Shown: positions 34,104 through 46,745, numbered from the stretch's first letter. The stretch is 64,000 nucleotides of DNA from Tretioscincus oriximinensis (GCA_022410635.1 JAJVDF010000140.1:1090564-1154563), one strand, 5' to 3'. Program-made: numbers and translations. The notes: generated by a model not told the origin, from the sequence alone.

Positions 34104-37062
34104 TTTGTATTAGATATAAATGGGAGAAGCTGTCAGACTCAAGCTGCATTTCTCATTCTGCTATATTTGAATATTCTGGAATAAAACAGTCCAGATGATG
34201 ATATACTGCAGAATATTCAATATTTTTGAATACTGAATATGCGCGAATATGCTTATACCTCCAGGCAAGGAAATTGTAACAAACGTAGAACTAATATATC
34301 TTTCACATTATTTGTGTACCAGAATTCCTGGAGTTGCATCACTGGTACACTACATGAATATAATAAACTGTGTGTATGCATATATGTAAGGCTACACTCC
34401 AATGCACATCTAGCAAATTCTATTAAAATCAGTACTTGAGAGATGTAGGCTTCTCTGAGAGCATGGGTTTTGTTGTATCTTAAGTGCTATAGTAAGTAGT
34501 TAGTGTACACAAGGTTTTGATCACCATTTTTTTTACTTAGAAGGTTTGCTTGCAAAGTCTTTTGAGATGTCCTCAGTGCACTTCATATTGTTGCCATATG
34601 TTGAAACTTAATAAGGTAAAATTCAAACTGAGAAGCCAATACAAAATCAAATAAACCCTTCCCTTGTTTAAGAAACTGAGTGCATTAGGCATACTTCCAT
34701 TGAAGCTCACACACTATCTTTACAATGAGTGATTCTATAGCGTACCTTCATAGGGAGGCACACTATGATTGGAAGGTGTGACGTCATCCCTGACTGCCTC
34801 ATGTAGCTTTATAAAATCACTTTCTGTGGTTGGTTAGACTATTTTTCTTCTATGCCTAACCCCCAAGTCCTTTCCTTGCTTTTATGTTCTCTACATGATG
34901 TAAGCTCAATTCTTTTCTTTTTNAAAAAATAAACATTTTATTTCTTTTGTAAAGCCAACATGAAAAGTATATGATATACTGAATCGAAAACCTGTAACAA
35001 TGGGGACTCTATATAACAACAATAACCGCAGTAGACTGTTACCAACAATGAGTCACAAAATTCTGTATATGCTTAACTGAAAACTGGAAAATTTAAGGCT
35101 GAGTCCAAGATTAATTTTATCCCTAGTTACACAGACACCTTGGTTTAGCTTATGGAAGGAATGAAAAGATATTTCTTAATTTCTTGTATAAAAATGATTA
35201 CTGGGGTGGAAAAAAGATGAAGAACTATCTGCATGTTGAACATATCTGAAGAAGGGGGACTATTTACTGGAAAATTTTAGTAAAGGGGGCTTCACCCAAT
35301 GTTCTTTTGTGTATCAAGAAGGTCATTAAAAATAACTTCACAAACTCTACCAAACCAGCTTTCCCTATTGAGATGCTGGGCTGCCTTCTAGAGAGCAACC
35401 AGCTCAAACTTCACTGCATTCAAAAGGGTTTTAATTAAGTCTCTGTGTGGCAGTTTCAAGAGTTCTCCCTCAAACACAAGCAGGAAGTCCAATGCCAGAT
35501 TGAGGATAATTTCCCTGTTAAGCATTTGGCTAAGAACCATTTGAAAAACAGTCCAAAAACTACTCACCACCAGGTCACCACATGTGGATACATGTGCCCC
35601 ACAACCCACAAGTAAGCTCAATTCTTCAGTGAAAGTTTTCTTTATAAAAAAGTATTTTGCCAGATCTGTCCCTAAATCGAAAATAAATTGAATAATGTAT
35701 TTATTTTTAAAATCTAGCTTTAATGTATACCTATACAAAGAACTCACATCTTATGAGATCAGTTTTGTCTCTCATTAACTAAAACATAAAACTGTAATGC
35801 TTAATGCCCATTATACAGTACTACATTAATTGAAATTTAACGATGTATATTTCTGCCATTAGACATCCTATAAAAGTCAGATTCCTATGCATTCATTTCT
35901 TCCTCCCCCACATATAATTATTTTTTCCCTAGAGCAATAAAATAGCCATAATGTAGCTTCAAGGATCAAAAGTGGGTTGTTTTGAACCCAAATGGGTGAG
36001 ATCCAAGAATATTTAACTCTCCAGAGATTATTTCTCATCTAGAATATTCAGTGTCATTATTTTTTATCTGTAAATAGAAACTTTCTGCAAAATGGGACTC
36101 CTTCAAAATTGGACCCTCTGAAATACCAATATTTGTTTCCATGTATCTATAATGTATTTGCTAANGAAAATAATTATAGCTGCAGTCTATCCATCTGTGT
36201 GTATGTCTGTCTAATTCCTCTCAAACAAGCNTTAAACTTTATCTGATTAGCTTCAAGTAGAGTAAGATTTTTTTCTTCAACTTCATGTTTACTATTTCTT
36301 TGATTAACAAATTAAACTTGCTCCTTAATTTAATGGGATTCCCCTCCTCCGTTCATCTTGCAAATACTAATTTGTACACTGAAAAACAATTCTGTGTAAC
36401 TTTTCCGAGAAGAAGCCATGTTCGTCTGAGTCCAGAAAATCTAGCAAGGAGGTCTTGTAATACTTTTGAAACTAACAAGAAATAGGATATGCATTTCTTG
36501 TCAGTCTCTGAGATACTGCAAGAATCCTTGCTAGATTATAATTTATAGACCCCAAAACAATTGAATTGTGAGGCGCTTGATAATTTCATGCAGCCTCCAA
36601 CAACATTCAGACTTAAATAAAACAAAGTAAAACAAGCTGCCTTTAAAACTCTTATTCCATAATAATAATGATATTAAATCATGCATTTGGTTTTCAAAAG
36701 GCATCTTTATTGTAAAAACGATGGGACGGGATACAAGTACATCCCAGCTAAAATGTTTCGTGCAGAACAGAAAATGCATAATTATAACTATATAATAGAG
36801 ATACATCTGATAGTCTTAGGAAATCTTGTGCTACTAAACTTTTCTCCAATTACACCCTAGAATCCTTTGCAAAAGATAAAGCAAGAGTCTACACATATGA
36901 TAAGTATATTCTCTGATACATTAAACTTTCCACTCAGCCGTAGGAGAGGTTCTCCATATTATTACTTCTATATACTGTATACCATATAGCTGGAACAAGG
37001 ACAGAGATAAAGACAGCCTGGAAGCACTGAAAAATGGAGTAAAAAAAACTGCAGACCCTTTC
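34104..37062. other. No gene; about 3 kb unassigned
   Basis: Strongly AT-rich. It contains a hairpin-like stretch at about 34160-34240 (TATTCTGGAATAAAACAGTC..GAATATTCAATATT) and part of a repeat around 36410-36540. The frame at 35388-35747 minus (119 codons) is AT-biased with no family match. A promoter-like motif cluster at 34768-34816 is listed separately. Confidence 0.4.
34768..34816 (+). promoter_or_regulatory. CCAAT / CRE / TATA motif cluster
   Basis: ATTGG (inverted CCAAT) at 34768-34772, the perfect CRE TGACGTCA at 34779-34786 and TATAAAA at 34810-34816 lie within 50 bp in core-promoter order. No gene follows that I can recognise, so it may be a non-coding RNA promoter, an LTR remnant or chance. 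Confidence 0.3.
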
Positions 37063-37181
37063 GTGGATTCATTTTAGGTTATGTGGTTTGAGATTATTAG
37101 CCATGTTCTGATTTAATTATGTCATAATGAAATCAGGACATGGCTAATAATCTCAAACCACATAACCTANAATGAATCCAC
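37063..37181. repeat. Near-perfect 119-nt palindrome
   Basis: Arms of 52 nt begin GTGGATTCATTTTAGG and mirror at the other side. Only one mismatch (T/C) and one N are seen, and the 15-nt loop is itself nearly palindromic. No TIR of families A or B. Confidence 0.95.
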
Positions 37182-37216
37182 TTTATTTATTTATTTACAT
37201 TTATACTCCGCCCTAC
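37182..37216 (-). mobile_element. LINE or SINE 3' tail fragment, minus orientation
   Basis: (TTTA)n then CATTTATACTCCGCCCTA is the reverse complement of the LINE tail at 5998-6030. It abuts the palindrome. Confidence 0.55.
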
Positions 37217-39538
37217 ACTCAATTACGTGCCTTGAAATGCCTTGAGAATATTTGTGCTTTAATGTCCCTTCTCTATTCTGGCATTGAACTGGTTTATATG
37301 AAAGTTTTTCATTGAATAATGTTTCTAGATTGGAAGGGTAGACTGGAAGGCTGACCTTAGACTTTGGGTCACCAAAAGATGCCAAGCAGCATTATTTCAT
37401 TTTCAGTAGCAAAATTATNTTATGTACTTGATTGTTTTAAGAATTAAGAAATAAAAATGAAACATTTCAGTGAAGATTCACTAACTTTTTAGTGTCCTTA
37501 AGCAAAACAAACAAACAAACAGTAAAAGTTAATTGTACCTTTGTTCAATTACTCTGCAGATTTCATATTGATGTAAATGTAAAAAATAAATAAATTCTGA
37601 TTTTGTTATTTGCAGGCTTACTGATGTGTCATTTATTAAATATTTCCACTAAATTTCCCATGTCTTCAAAATTTCATTCTTTCCACAAACGACTCCTTAA
37701 AAGTATTTTTAATGGAATTTTTTTTTGTAAATTCCATGGGTTCCTTTTAGAAANCCAAGGTAATAGTAATAATTCCTAGTTGCAAGTTTCCGATGGACTA
37801 TTATTTAATTCCCCTTTCAAATAAACATTAAACCCCAAACGACTTCATTTGGAATTTTTTTCCCAGTCTAACCAATTGACATAAAAACTGGTGTGCATTT
37901 AAAAAGATTAAGACAGATCCTTAAAAGAAAAATTAAAAAGCATAAATCTTTGAGATGAGCTTTTTTTAAATACAGGAGGGGAATGTATTCCTTACATGTG
38001 GTTGTTTATTTAGAACACCACACTGCAAAGTATAAGAAAAATAGTAATATATTTACTGCTCTCATGGAGATAATTATTTATTCCAAATTTTAAGGATTAA
38101 GTTGCTGTAATAGGCAAAGAATGTTGAGGATGGGAAAGGTTATAAAGCATATTTAGAAGAGCAAAAATGTCAAAAACAGAATTATTATTCTGTTTCAATC
38201 GTGTTCCCCTTTCTGCAGTCCCCAGGTTTACCTGTTAGATTGATGTTCTTTTAATTTTTACCCTAATTCTTTTCTACAGGAGAAAATATCCACTGGAGGG
38301 GAATATTTCCAGAAAAGAATTTCGCGTCAGAAATAATTTCAGAAAACGTTCATGATCGCCTAAAATGGATCTCGGTGCTATAAAGAAGGCTACAAATACA
38401 CAAGAAGTCTAATTATTTCTGAANCTNACTCTTTTTAACCTCTAAAGTGNTACAACCNCCATCNCCTACNAAANTTTCTGGACAAAGNTTAATATGGTTA
38501 TTTCTTTGAAAAATAAAAGGGTTATTTGTTTACAATATAGAGCTGGGTAATATAACAGACCAGCAAGGTTACCAGGATCCCCTATCTAGGACTATCCTTA
38601 GACCAACCCAGCTTGCAGAAGGGAAGTTCCTAATTCACATACTAGTCCAGAAAATCTAGCAAGGGGGACTAACACGGAAACAGATAGACGGCAAGTGTAC
38701 TTCTTCAGATGCAGTATACTGGTCCCAATGTAGACCCGGTCCTAACATTGAAGAATTACTAGTAATTGTTTGCTACGTCTATTAACTACTACCATTTCCT
38801 TTGGAGGACGATAATAACTATTTTTAGCACAGCGAGTTTGCAACACGTTAGGAAAAAAGTTGGTAACGTGAGCTTTCACGTAGATGGAAATGTGCACGTG
38901 TAGATGCAAATGTGGACGCAACTGTATCTGAAGTGGATTTATTAGTTACTAGAAATTCTGATGCAGACTAACACGGCTGTTACTTTAAATCCCACAACCA
39001 TTTAGAGGTTTTCATTGTGTACGACGATTTTCATGCCTCGCCTAAGTAACTTCAAACACTTTCCGAGCCACAGAAAGCCAACAAGGAAAGAAAAACTTGG
39101 CTTCTTAGTAACCGGAGTGGATCCTAAAGTGAAACGGACGAGGAAGGAATTCGGAATGAGCCTCACACCCTTGTAAATTTTTTTACAGTAAGTGTTGCAG
39201 CCACTGCAGCAAAAGGGAGGACGGCAGCCTAGGAAAGAAAGGGATGGAGGATAAAGGGAAAGAAGGACGAGCATCTCGGCATATTTGTATTCGAATCACG
39301 CCTGACTGCAGTTGGTGGCGTGGAAATGGAGGGAGGGGATTAAACCCTTGAGGGGGGAGGACTGGGAACTCGCCCATGACGGTATTTATTATTTTGCTTT
39401 TTTTNNNAAAAAAATCATCCCTACTAGAAGAAAAGCAACCCTCTCCTTTGCTGCCTGATCGTCACATTACAAGCCCTTTCCCAAATCCGGATTATATATC
39501 CACTCTGCTCCTTCAATTCGAATTCGAACATAACCCTT
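37217..39538. other. Repeat-poor interval, candidate conserved regulatory DNA, no gene
   Basis: The parts at 37770-38130 and 38180-38420 are AT-rich with many TAAT, TTAATT and ATTTAATT homeodomain cores, isolated CpGs and no repeat signature. The part at 38640-38990 has repeat-like pieces (CAGAAAATCTAGCAAGG, also at 36434-36450, and GACTAACACGGCTGTTA). Several Ns near 38420-38490 mark poor sequence. Confidence 0.35.
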
Positions 39539-39692
39539 GTCCCCTCGGAGCCTTATTCTGGGTTATATCTCGGCGTAGAGTTTGGCCATCCACATGCCAG
39601 TGTAGGCTATGGCAGGCCCCACTGCGGCATGTACACGGCAGGCTGCTATTCCAAGATATAGCCCAGGGCGAGGCTCAATGGAGGCAGGGCTG
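39539..39692. mobile_element. Fold-back element, family A
   Basis: TCCCCTCGGAGCCTTATTC and GGGTTATATCTCGGCGTAG at the left, CCAAGATATAGCCCAGGGC and GAGGCTCAATGGAGGCAGGG at the right. Several changes from other copies are CpGs, as in a relatively undecayed copy. Confidence 0.85.
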
Positions 39693-40230
39693 CTAAGGCT
39701 TTTTGCCAGCACAATCCGTATTCACTTCGTCATCATCTGGACGGGGCGTGTGGGGGAGGAAGGGCTCGCTCTGGTGCCCCAGTTAACAAGAGCCAAGACT
39801 GATTGCAGCCCGAGCAGCTTCACTAAGCAAAGGCAGCTCGAAGGAAGGATGGAGGGAAGGCAAGGAAGCCTCCCCTTAATTCCCCCAGACGTGAGTCCTC
39901 CTGCGCCTGCCTGTGGCTTTTTCCTTCCAGGAAAGGGAGTCGGAATTATTTACTCCTCGGGGGTGGATGCATAGGAAACTCGCAGGGAAGCAAGGAAATC
40001 CCACAAGATGTCACGGGGAAGAGAACTAATCCCAAGTGGGTCAACCCAAAGTCAGCGAAACCTTATCGTTTCCTCTTGCTCTTGTTTCCCATAAAACCTC
40101 GGTCAACATCACGTCCATCAAACATGCGCGCAGAGACCTTCCGCAGGAGAAATGCAATAAAATACCTTGGATATCTTGATAACAAGGTGAAAATCCTCAC
40201 ACCTTCGCTCTGCCTTTTCTCTCTCTCCCT

Positions 40231-40278
40231 AGCACAACACACACACACACACACGCACACGCACCCGCACCCGCACCC
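40231..40278. repeat. (CA)n then (CACCCG)n microsatellite
   Basis: ACACAC units pass into CGCACACGCACCCGCACC, directly seen. Confidence 0.9.
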
Positions 40279-40452
40279 TGCAGCCCCGCTAGCGAGCGTC
40301 CCAGCCTTTTGAGTGCCACGTGATCTCTTCCCCCAAATTCTTGCAAAGGGTTAAAGAATGTTTACAGCGAAGGTTTCAAGTTCAATAGCAAACCACCTCC
40401 AGCCAGCTATTGAGGGCTGGACGTGAACTTGAACAAAGGGAGGCAGGAACAC

Positions 40453-40472
40453 GGGGGGGGGGGGGGGGGGGG
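40453..40472 (+). repeat. Run of 20 G
   Basis: Uninterrupted guanines followed by CGGAGG. It could form G-quadruplex DNA, and its length in the assembly may be inexact. Confidence 0.9.
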
Positions 40473-40702
40473 CGGAGGAAAGAGACGGACAGGGAGCGAG
40501 ACGGGCGGCAGAGAAGAAGCGTCAGCGATGCGGAAATGTTAGGCTTTTACAGCCACAGGGTCCGGCCCGTCTGTCTGCCCTCCAGAGGCATTGTGGGAAA
40601 TCCCTGCACAGGCATGGGTAACTACCAGGCCCTTAGGGCCTACGCCTGGGGTTAGGTACTTCTGCATGAACGTCGAACATCGACGTAAGAGCCCGACTGT
40701 GA

Positions 40703-40800
40703 GTGGCTGCATCCACACGGAGTCTTATCCTGAGCTGTCCCTCGGAACAGGAGCCTGCCAACCGTATGCTACTGTAGACTATGGCAGGCCCTGAATGTGG
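40703..40800. mobile_element. Fold-back element, family A (partial)
   Basis: GCATCCACACGGAGTCTTATC and then GCTACTGTAGACTATGGCAGG. The right end is lost. Confidence 0.6.
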
Positions 40801-41035
40801 TTCCTTGAAGACCTAAAAAGAAGTACTGGCAGTTTCCTGTTTCTCTACGTCCCGACAGAATTTTTGTTTCCTGTTTTATGGTTTTAAGTTGTGTTTTGGC
40901 CTGCTTTTCTACACCAATTTTTTTTCATGACGACAAGCGTTATTACACTTGGATGTTCAGAAGCTTCACAAAGCTGGCAGAGCAGCCCAAATATCAAAAA
41001 AAGTGAAACAGAGCAGTTGTTGTGCTGTTGCCGGG

Positions 41036-41115
41036 GCCTGCTGGGAAGTGCAGTCTGAGTAGTGTCCAGCTTCTTCAGCCCAGCCTGTCCTGCAGACTAC
41101 AACTCCCAGCCTGCA
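41036..41115. promoter_or_regulatory. Inverted pair of ZNF143/THAP11-type (SBS) motifs
   Basis: ACTACAACTCCCAGCCTGCA at 41096-41115 fits the known SBS2 consensus closely. GCCTGCTGGGAAGTGCAGT at 41036-41054 is a weaker one in the opposite direction. Such motifs mark promoters and insulators but also occur in repeats. Confidence 0.4.
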
Positions 41116-41309
41116 CTGTAGCTAGTCTTGGGAGGGAGGGAGGAATCCTCTTTAGCCAATGTGCACCCAGTCCTGGCTACAGGAAACATGTTTTCTGCTT
41201 ACAGGAAGTTGTCTGGGAGACCCGTCTCCAGTGTATCCAGGAATAGGGCCCTATTTTTGACATGTTAATAGTACAAACTACCCAGACGATATTGAATCCC
41301 TACTCCATT

Positions 41310-41526
41310 GTGAGTCAGGCCCAATCCATACTGGACATTATTCCAAAATATATCTTGAAACGAGGGCTTGTTATCTGCATATTAGGGCAGACTATTGCAG
41401 GCACTGATTGGAACATATTGTATCATATGGTTGACCAGTTCTTATTGTGAGATATGGGGCCTGGCATGATCTACACTGTCAGATGACAGACCCCTATTTT
41501 CTGAGATACAGTGGAGACAGGGCCTT
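41310..41526. mobile_element. Fold-back element, family A (rearranged)
   Basis: GGCCCAATCCATACTGGAC and ATTATTCCAAAATATATCTTG at the left, GATACAGTGGAGACAGGGCC at the right, with internal duplication. A short family A piece also lies at about 41225-41280. Confidence 0.65.
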
Positions 41527-41564
41527 CTCAGATGATTGAGCAATTCAGCCCAAGATTTGAAGAA

Positions 41565-41705
41565 TGTAAGAAGAAGAGTTGTTTCTTTGTACCCGAAGGG
41601 AATCAAAATAGCATACATAATCTTCCATTTTCTTTACAACAGACACTTTATGAAGAAGTAGGTGTGGCTGCAGAGCTCTAAAGAATTGTGACCAGCCTAA
41701 GAATC
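41565..41705 (-). mobile_element. SINE family 1 fragment, minus orientation
   Basis: TTTCTTTACAACAGACAC, then AAGTAGGTGTGGCTG and AAGAATTGTGACCAGCC follow the order of the family 1 body. Head and tail are lost. Confidence 0.6.
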
Positions 41706-42160
41706 TGTCCGTCTAACCACACACCCAGAGGATGATTTTCAAGGCCATATCTGGTAACCCAGCAAAATACCACCAGGGTATGCGTGAGAGGCTGCTTCAA
41801 AGTGGCTTCCCATTGAAGTGGATTCTGGACCCATTTTCTCACTGGAGCTACATTCAGTGACTTTCCATGCAGAATGAGAGGCTAGGCATGTCATAGGAAC
41901 TGCTCCTGGTCTGACCCAGTACTGGTCCTACCTTTGACTTTTATGATGAAAAAGTGAGGACAGAAACTAGCAATTTATTTGTTCAGTTTCTAGAGGCATA
42001 AATTTCAAAGCAGACTTTGTACAGGAACTAGTGAAGTTGATACCTGATAGATTGCAGTTCAGTAAGGAACAAGTAGGGGCAGCATTAAATCCCAGAAAGC
42101 CTGCAGCAGTGTTACCAGTATCTAAAGACCCACTTTATAATGCAGAAAAAACTCACTATA
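41706..42160. other. No gene; unassigned
   Basis: No recognisable feature. Confidence 0.45.
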
Positions 42161-42329
42161 TAGGGTTACCAGGTGAAGTCCATGGTAAAAATTTATACCT
42201 TTAATGTATATAGGACTTTTCACCAGGTACACCTTCTTAATGTCTGCAGCACTTGGGGGAAGGGGAATAACTTTTTCATATCCGTTAGAGATGTAAACAT
42301 CGATTCCATGCTTTATTTGGTAACCCTAA
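42161..42329. mobile_element. TIR element with TAGGGTTACCA ends, about 169 bp
   Basis: TAGGGTTACCA at the left and TGGTAACCCTA at the right are a perfect 11-bp inverted pair. They are similar to the ends of the element at 10319-11028. No clear target duplication, no ORF. Confidence 0.7.
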
Positions 42330-44917
42330 ATTTATTCCACAGGGATGGGTAGTAGCAAAGTGTGAGTTGGAGTGAAATATAACAATAGATCTTAATTCTG
42401 AAAAAAAAGGATTCTGCAATGAAATCTTCATTATTGCCACAGTGTCACAATGCTAAAGAGGGTTTCCAGAGTTTTCTATACAGCCGAATCAAATCTTGTT
42501 TGGGTGAGCAGGAATGAGGAATCCAGCCCGAAGAAATCAGAGTGTTAATCAGAGTGGCAACTATAAACCATCTTGGTGTGGAAATACGTTGAACAACAAA
42601 AGTTCGCTTCTATAAGATCCTTTTTGAATCTGAGGGGTAGAATGCCAGGGAGGTTAAGATGCCTATGGGAATCAGTTTCCTGGAAGGTGACAGAATGGGA
42701 GCTCATCACCCGCTGAAAAAGACACAGGGTGTTTTAGATTACTTTTTCTTTATGCCATTATGGTGTGATTATGGGGGATTTGCCTCACCTAATTGTGGGG
42801 ATCCAGCATTGATAGTGTTAGGAAGGTCCAATATTATGGTTTTTCCTCTTAGTCCTTCATGCTGATTCCATATAACAGTGTGCCATTTTCTCATTGTGAC
42901 AGTCCCATGTGGACACAACTGTGAGACCTTCCAGGAGCTCCAAGGCTTTTCAATGAGATAGGGCATGGAAAAGCTGTTCCCTTGCTGAATTTAGGCAGAA
43001 AAATACAGCATTTAATTTTTTTTAAAAAATCCCCTCATAGTTATAAATTCAAGGTTTTTAAACTGTGGCCCTCCTTTGTATTCACTCACCTTGTAACATG
43101 GTGGGGAGACAGCAACCAATGACCGAATAAACAGTTTTGAGGGAGCTGTAGACTCCCAAAGCTTCTTGGGATTGGTAGGCAAATACCTGAAGAAGAGGAG
43201 TTTCCTTGTTGCTTATAAGTCCTTTGTAGCAAGAGTTTTAGAGATTTCATACAGAACACAATAGTTTGGATGCAGCCTAAGGATATTGGCAAGGGCCAGA
43301 ATCCTGGGCAGGCCAAGGCACTATGTGGCTTCGACAACTGCTGCCCAAAGTGGAAATGGACTTCAGTGATGAAATATTTCCCTGATGATGGAGAACAACT
43401 ATAATTGTAAAGACAAAAGGAATTGGCCTAGCCCTAAATGAAGGACACTGAAGTAAAACAAATCTGCTTGAAAAACTGGCTGGCAGGAATGCCCAACTGA
43501 ACGGAATAATGGCTGAACTGCTGGGACCCACATTTAGCTCACCAGCCTCCCACCTCACCCTAGACACCTGATCTATAGGTGGCATCAAGGTTTTTAATGT
43601 TTATCAGGATTAATCAAGCCTCCCTTCCCTTTTTTTAAAAGAAACTATAAGGTGTGTAAGATTTGATAATATTAATTTTTACTCTGAACCTAATGGTTTT
43701 CAGGCTGAGGTTCTCCCTCCACAAACCTCTACATTTTTGTACCCAAACCTTAGAAACCAACTTAGGTTGTGCTGCACCACAGCAGAAGAAAGTGGTAGCT
43801 GCATGGTCTGCATTTGCATGCTTGCACACTTATTTGCTTTTTCTGCCCCCATCCCTAATTTTCCAGGAAATAATAATAATAATTTGAGAGACACTTCTTT
43901 TTTTTTCCTGTATAGATTTGAAAAGAAACCCATCTTTGGATAGAGCTTTAAGATATGTCTTTTGACTTTGGTAACTGTATTAATGGCAACAGGTGATAAC
44001 TTATTTTCTGAAATTCCTTTTTTAATTTGAGAATAAAATTATTCTCTTGGGAGCAGCATGTGAATATTGTGTGCACAAACGGTTCATTTTGGGTTTCATT
44101 TATTCTGTTGACTTCTGTTCTGTAAGCTAAATTTCAACTAACATCCTTCAATTTTTCTATCTCTAAAGATCATTCTTGTCATAATACCCTACTGATGCTA
44201 TCCACCACTCTCATACAATCACCACTCTGATTGGTTGAACTGAATTTAACCTTAGGTAGAAATGTTTACCTTTAAAATTCTTCAGCTGAGAGTTATGAAA
44301 CTATTACTTTTCTACTTCTCTGTCTTGCATCCTCTTTCCTGGAATGATCTCATGTCTTCCAAAGGCACAGAAGAAACAATCTATGAATAAAACTAGGTTC
44401 TTTCTGCATTGTTCTGTGATTTTAAAAAAGGATCTAGAGGCTTTCATTCCACATATTAGTGTGACTTTTAGGAGATCCTGCTCTCTCTAAACATGCTCTG
44501 TCTACCCGGATGGAACACAGATTATCCAGAATGGTTTACTGAGAGAGCAGCATCACTGAGGTTTACCAGTGTGTGTGTGGTAGTATATCCAACCACAAAG
44601 GCAAGTGGACAGCACACTTTCGTGAATTCATATACCTCAGGGGACCCATTGCAGTGGCACAAGAAGTAGTCCACATCAAAACTGCCACCCTCTGGGGGCA
44701 CTGGAGGCTATGAACATTTGTTTTTTGAAACAATTGGAACCCCCAGCTGTGGCTCTGAAGCTAGTGAGGGTTTCAGAACAGAATAGGAGTTGGTGCAGGA
44801 CAGACCATCCCTAGGCAATGACCTTGACTAATCCCAAAATGTACTGTCCTGCCCCAGTATAATTGACATCAGTGGAAATATAACCCTAGGCAACTTCTGG
44901 TTTTGTCCCTATTAGCC
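42330..44917. other. No gene; about 2.6 kb unassigned
   Basis: No coding signal. The parts at 42340-43330 and 44480-44900 have the mixed composition of old repeats, and 43640-44430 is AT-rich. Short frames on both strands near 43635-43943 overlap each other and are not genes. Confidence 0.4.
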
Positions 44918-45060
44918 ATAAATTTATTTATTTATTTATTTATTTGTACTTGAAGGTCTCAGAGGGGCCAACCATAGGGCGGCTCACATAGCTTTTGTTG
45001 CATTTTCCACAACAGACACTCTGTAGAGTAGGTGGGGCTGAGAGAATTCAAAGAACTGTT
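44918..45060 (-). mobile_element. SINE family 1 fragment, minus orientation, head missing
   Basis: The plus strand has (ATTT)n, TGTACTTGAAGGTCTCAG, GCCAACCATAGGGCGGC and TTCCACAACAGACACTCTG, ending at AAAGAACTGTTACTG. This lacks the tRNA-like head. Confidence 0.8.
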
Positions 45061-46633
45061 ACTGTATAGACATACTGTGCAAAAATGCAGGAGACTATAG
45101 ATGGCAACTTTCCTTGTGATTTAGAAAGCTCAGCTAAAATACTCAATTTAATTTTCATTTTGTGCAAATGAAAATTAAGTTTATTTTATAGGGTCAGTAA
45201 TCAGAGGGGCACTGCAATTCCCAGCCAATGTGTACCATTTGCTAAATGCCCTTTAATCAAAGTTCCTATTGTAGCGTAACTATGTAACAGGACTATTAAT
45301 TCCATCATACCTGGTTTTTCTGTCTGCTGACCTTAGAATACTAGTAACATAACATGTGGTATACAAATGGAAGTAACTTAAACAAATAATTACATATAGA
45401 ATAGTTGCCATAATAAGGCTACTTATGGGCATTCATAGCCAGACAGGCACACATTATGTGCATTTTAAAAGAAATGCAGTGGTTGCCAGATTGTTGAACC
45501 CTTAACTATCAAATCAGTAAATGAATTATGTCAAAAATCTCATTTTGAACTCATTTTGAGTTTAATTTTACCTGACTCCACATTCATTTATATTTCTATT
45601 GCTATGCAGACACCCAGTTTGCTATAAATGTCTGCATCAAGACTGTTGTTCACTCCATAACATATGAAGAAATAGATTTGTCTACAAAAGTTCAGTTATC
45701 TACCTTTTTCATGTTATTTCTAAAATAACACAGAGGTCCCTTTGCTAGAAAAGATAACTTGTTACCTGGCCTTTATCAAAGGGAAAGCTTGACTTCTCCG
45801 CCTTTAAATTTTAGTGTGACTCCATCCTTACTGTTTTGGGACGTGCTCTGAGGGGGGCTTTGGAATATATGTAACATAATGAATTTAGGGAAATCATGCG
45901 CGATCTCTCTCCCTCCAGCCACTCCACCTTTTCCCCATCCCCCAGCCAATTTCCAGAAGCTAAGTGATCCCTCTGTCTCCGGAAATGGTTGAAGCACAGT
46001 TTTGCCACTGAACTTGACAACAAAAACCTGATCTCTCTTTACCACCTCTCTTCCTCTTGTTTACTAGGCCTTGGGAGGTCTTCTCCAAATCTCATTCATC
46101 ACAAGACATGGAAGTGGAGGGTGGGGGAAGGGGAAGAGCTATTAAAAGAGAGTGGGGGGGGGAGACTACTATTCCTGCTAATTGTTGGAGGAGCCAGGAA
46201 AGAAGTAAAAGGACAGTGAAAAGAATGAAGAAAAGAGAATCCACTCCAGTCACCAAGTAAAAAACAAAAATCTGGATAATTCCTGGTTGTGGTGGGTTTG
46301 GTTTTCATCATGGATTTTTAACAAGAATTTCTGGCATGCTTCTGCAACCACAATGCCTCTCAGGCAAACTTCTCCCTCCCTGAGTCCCACCACCAAGATT
46401 TGGTTGCACTGGGGAGGCTTCCATGCCTTCAGTCTCAAATTCATCATGGAACTTGAGGGCAAGGCTGGTGTGTGCGTGTGTGTGGCTTTGTGATGGATAT
46501 CAAAATCAAAGAAAGAGGTGGTGGCATTAAAAGAAAAAAGTATTCCACAAATTAGAACATTTAAAGGTTTCAATTAAACAGTGCATCACTTAGGAAACTT
46601 GGGGCATGAAAGCTTTGGGAGAGAAAGGAGTTT
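45061..46633. other. No gene; unassigned
   Basis: No recognisable repeat. A purine-rich part at 46090-46240 is open in several frames, which is composition and not coding. Confidence 0.45.
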
Positions 46634-46745
46634 CAGGGCTTTTCTGCATTAGACTTTACTTTGGGCTGCATTTTGAAATAGGGTCCTACCATTTTCATGC
46701 TAGTGTAGGCTATGGCAGCTCTATTGCAAAAGGAACCCTCACATC
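46634..46745. mobile_element. Fold-back element, family A (left two thirds)
   Basis: GGGCTTTTCTGCATTAGAC then TTTACTTTGGGCTGCATTTTG and ATGCTAGTGTAGGCTATGGC. The right end has decayed. Confidence 0.6.

Larger units (their letters stand above)
39693..40702. other. GC-richer block with CpGs; possible CpG island or regulatory element
   Basis: About 1 kb with more CpG than its surroundings, with CCATAAAA at 40089-40096 (HOX13/CDX core). Open frames here (for example 39609-39974) have no family match. Contains the CA repeat and the G run listed next. Confidence 0.35.
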
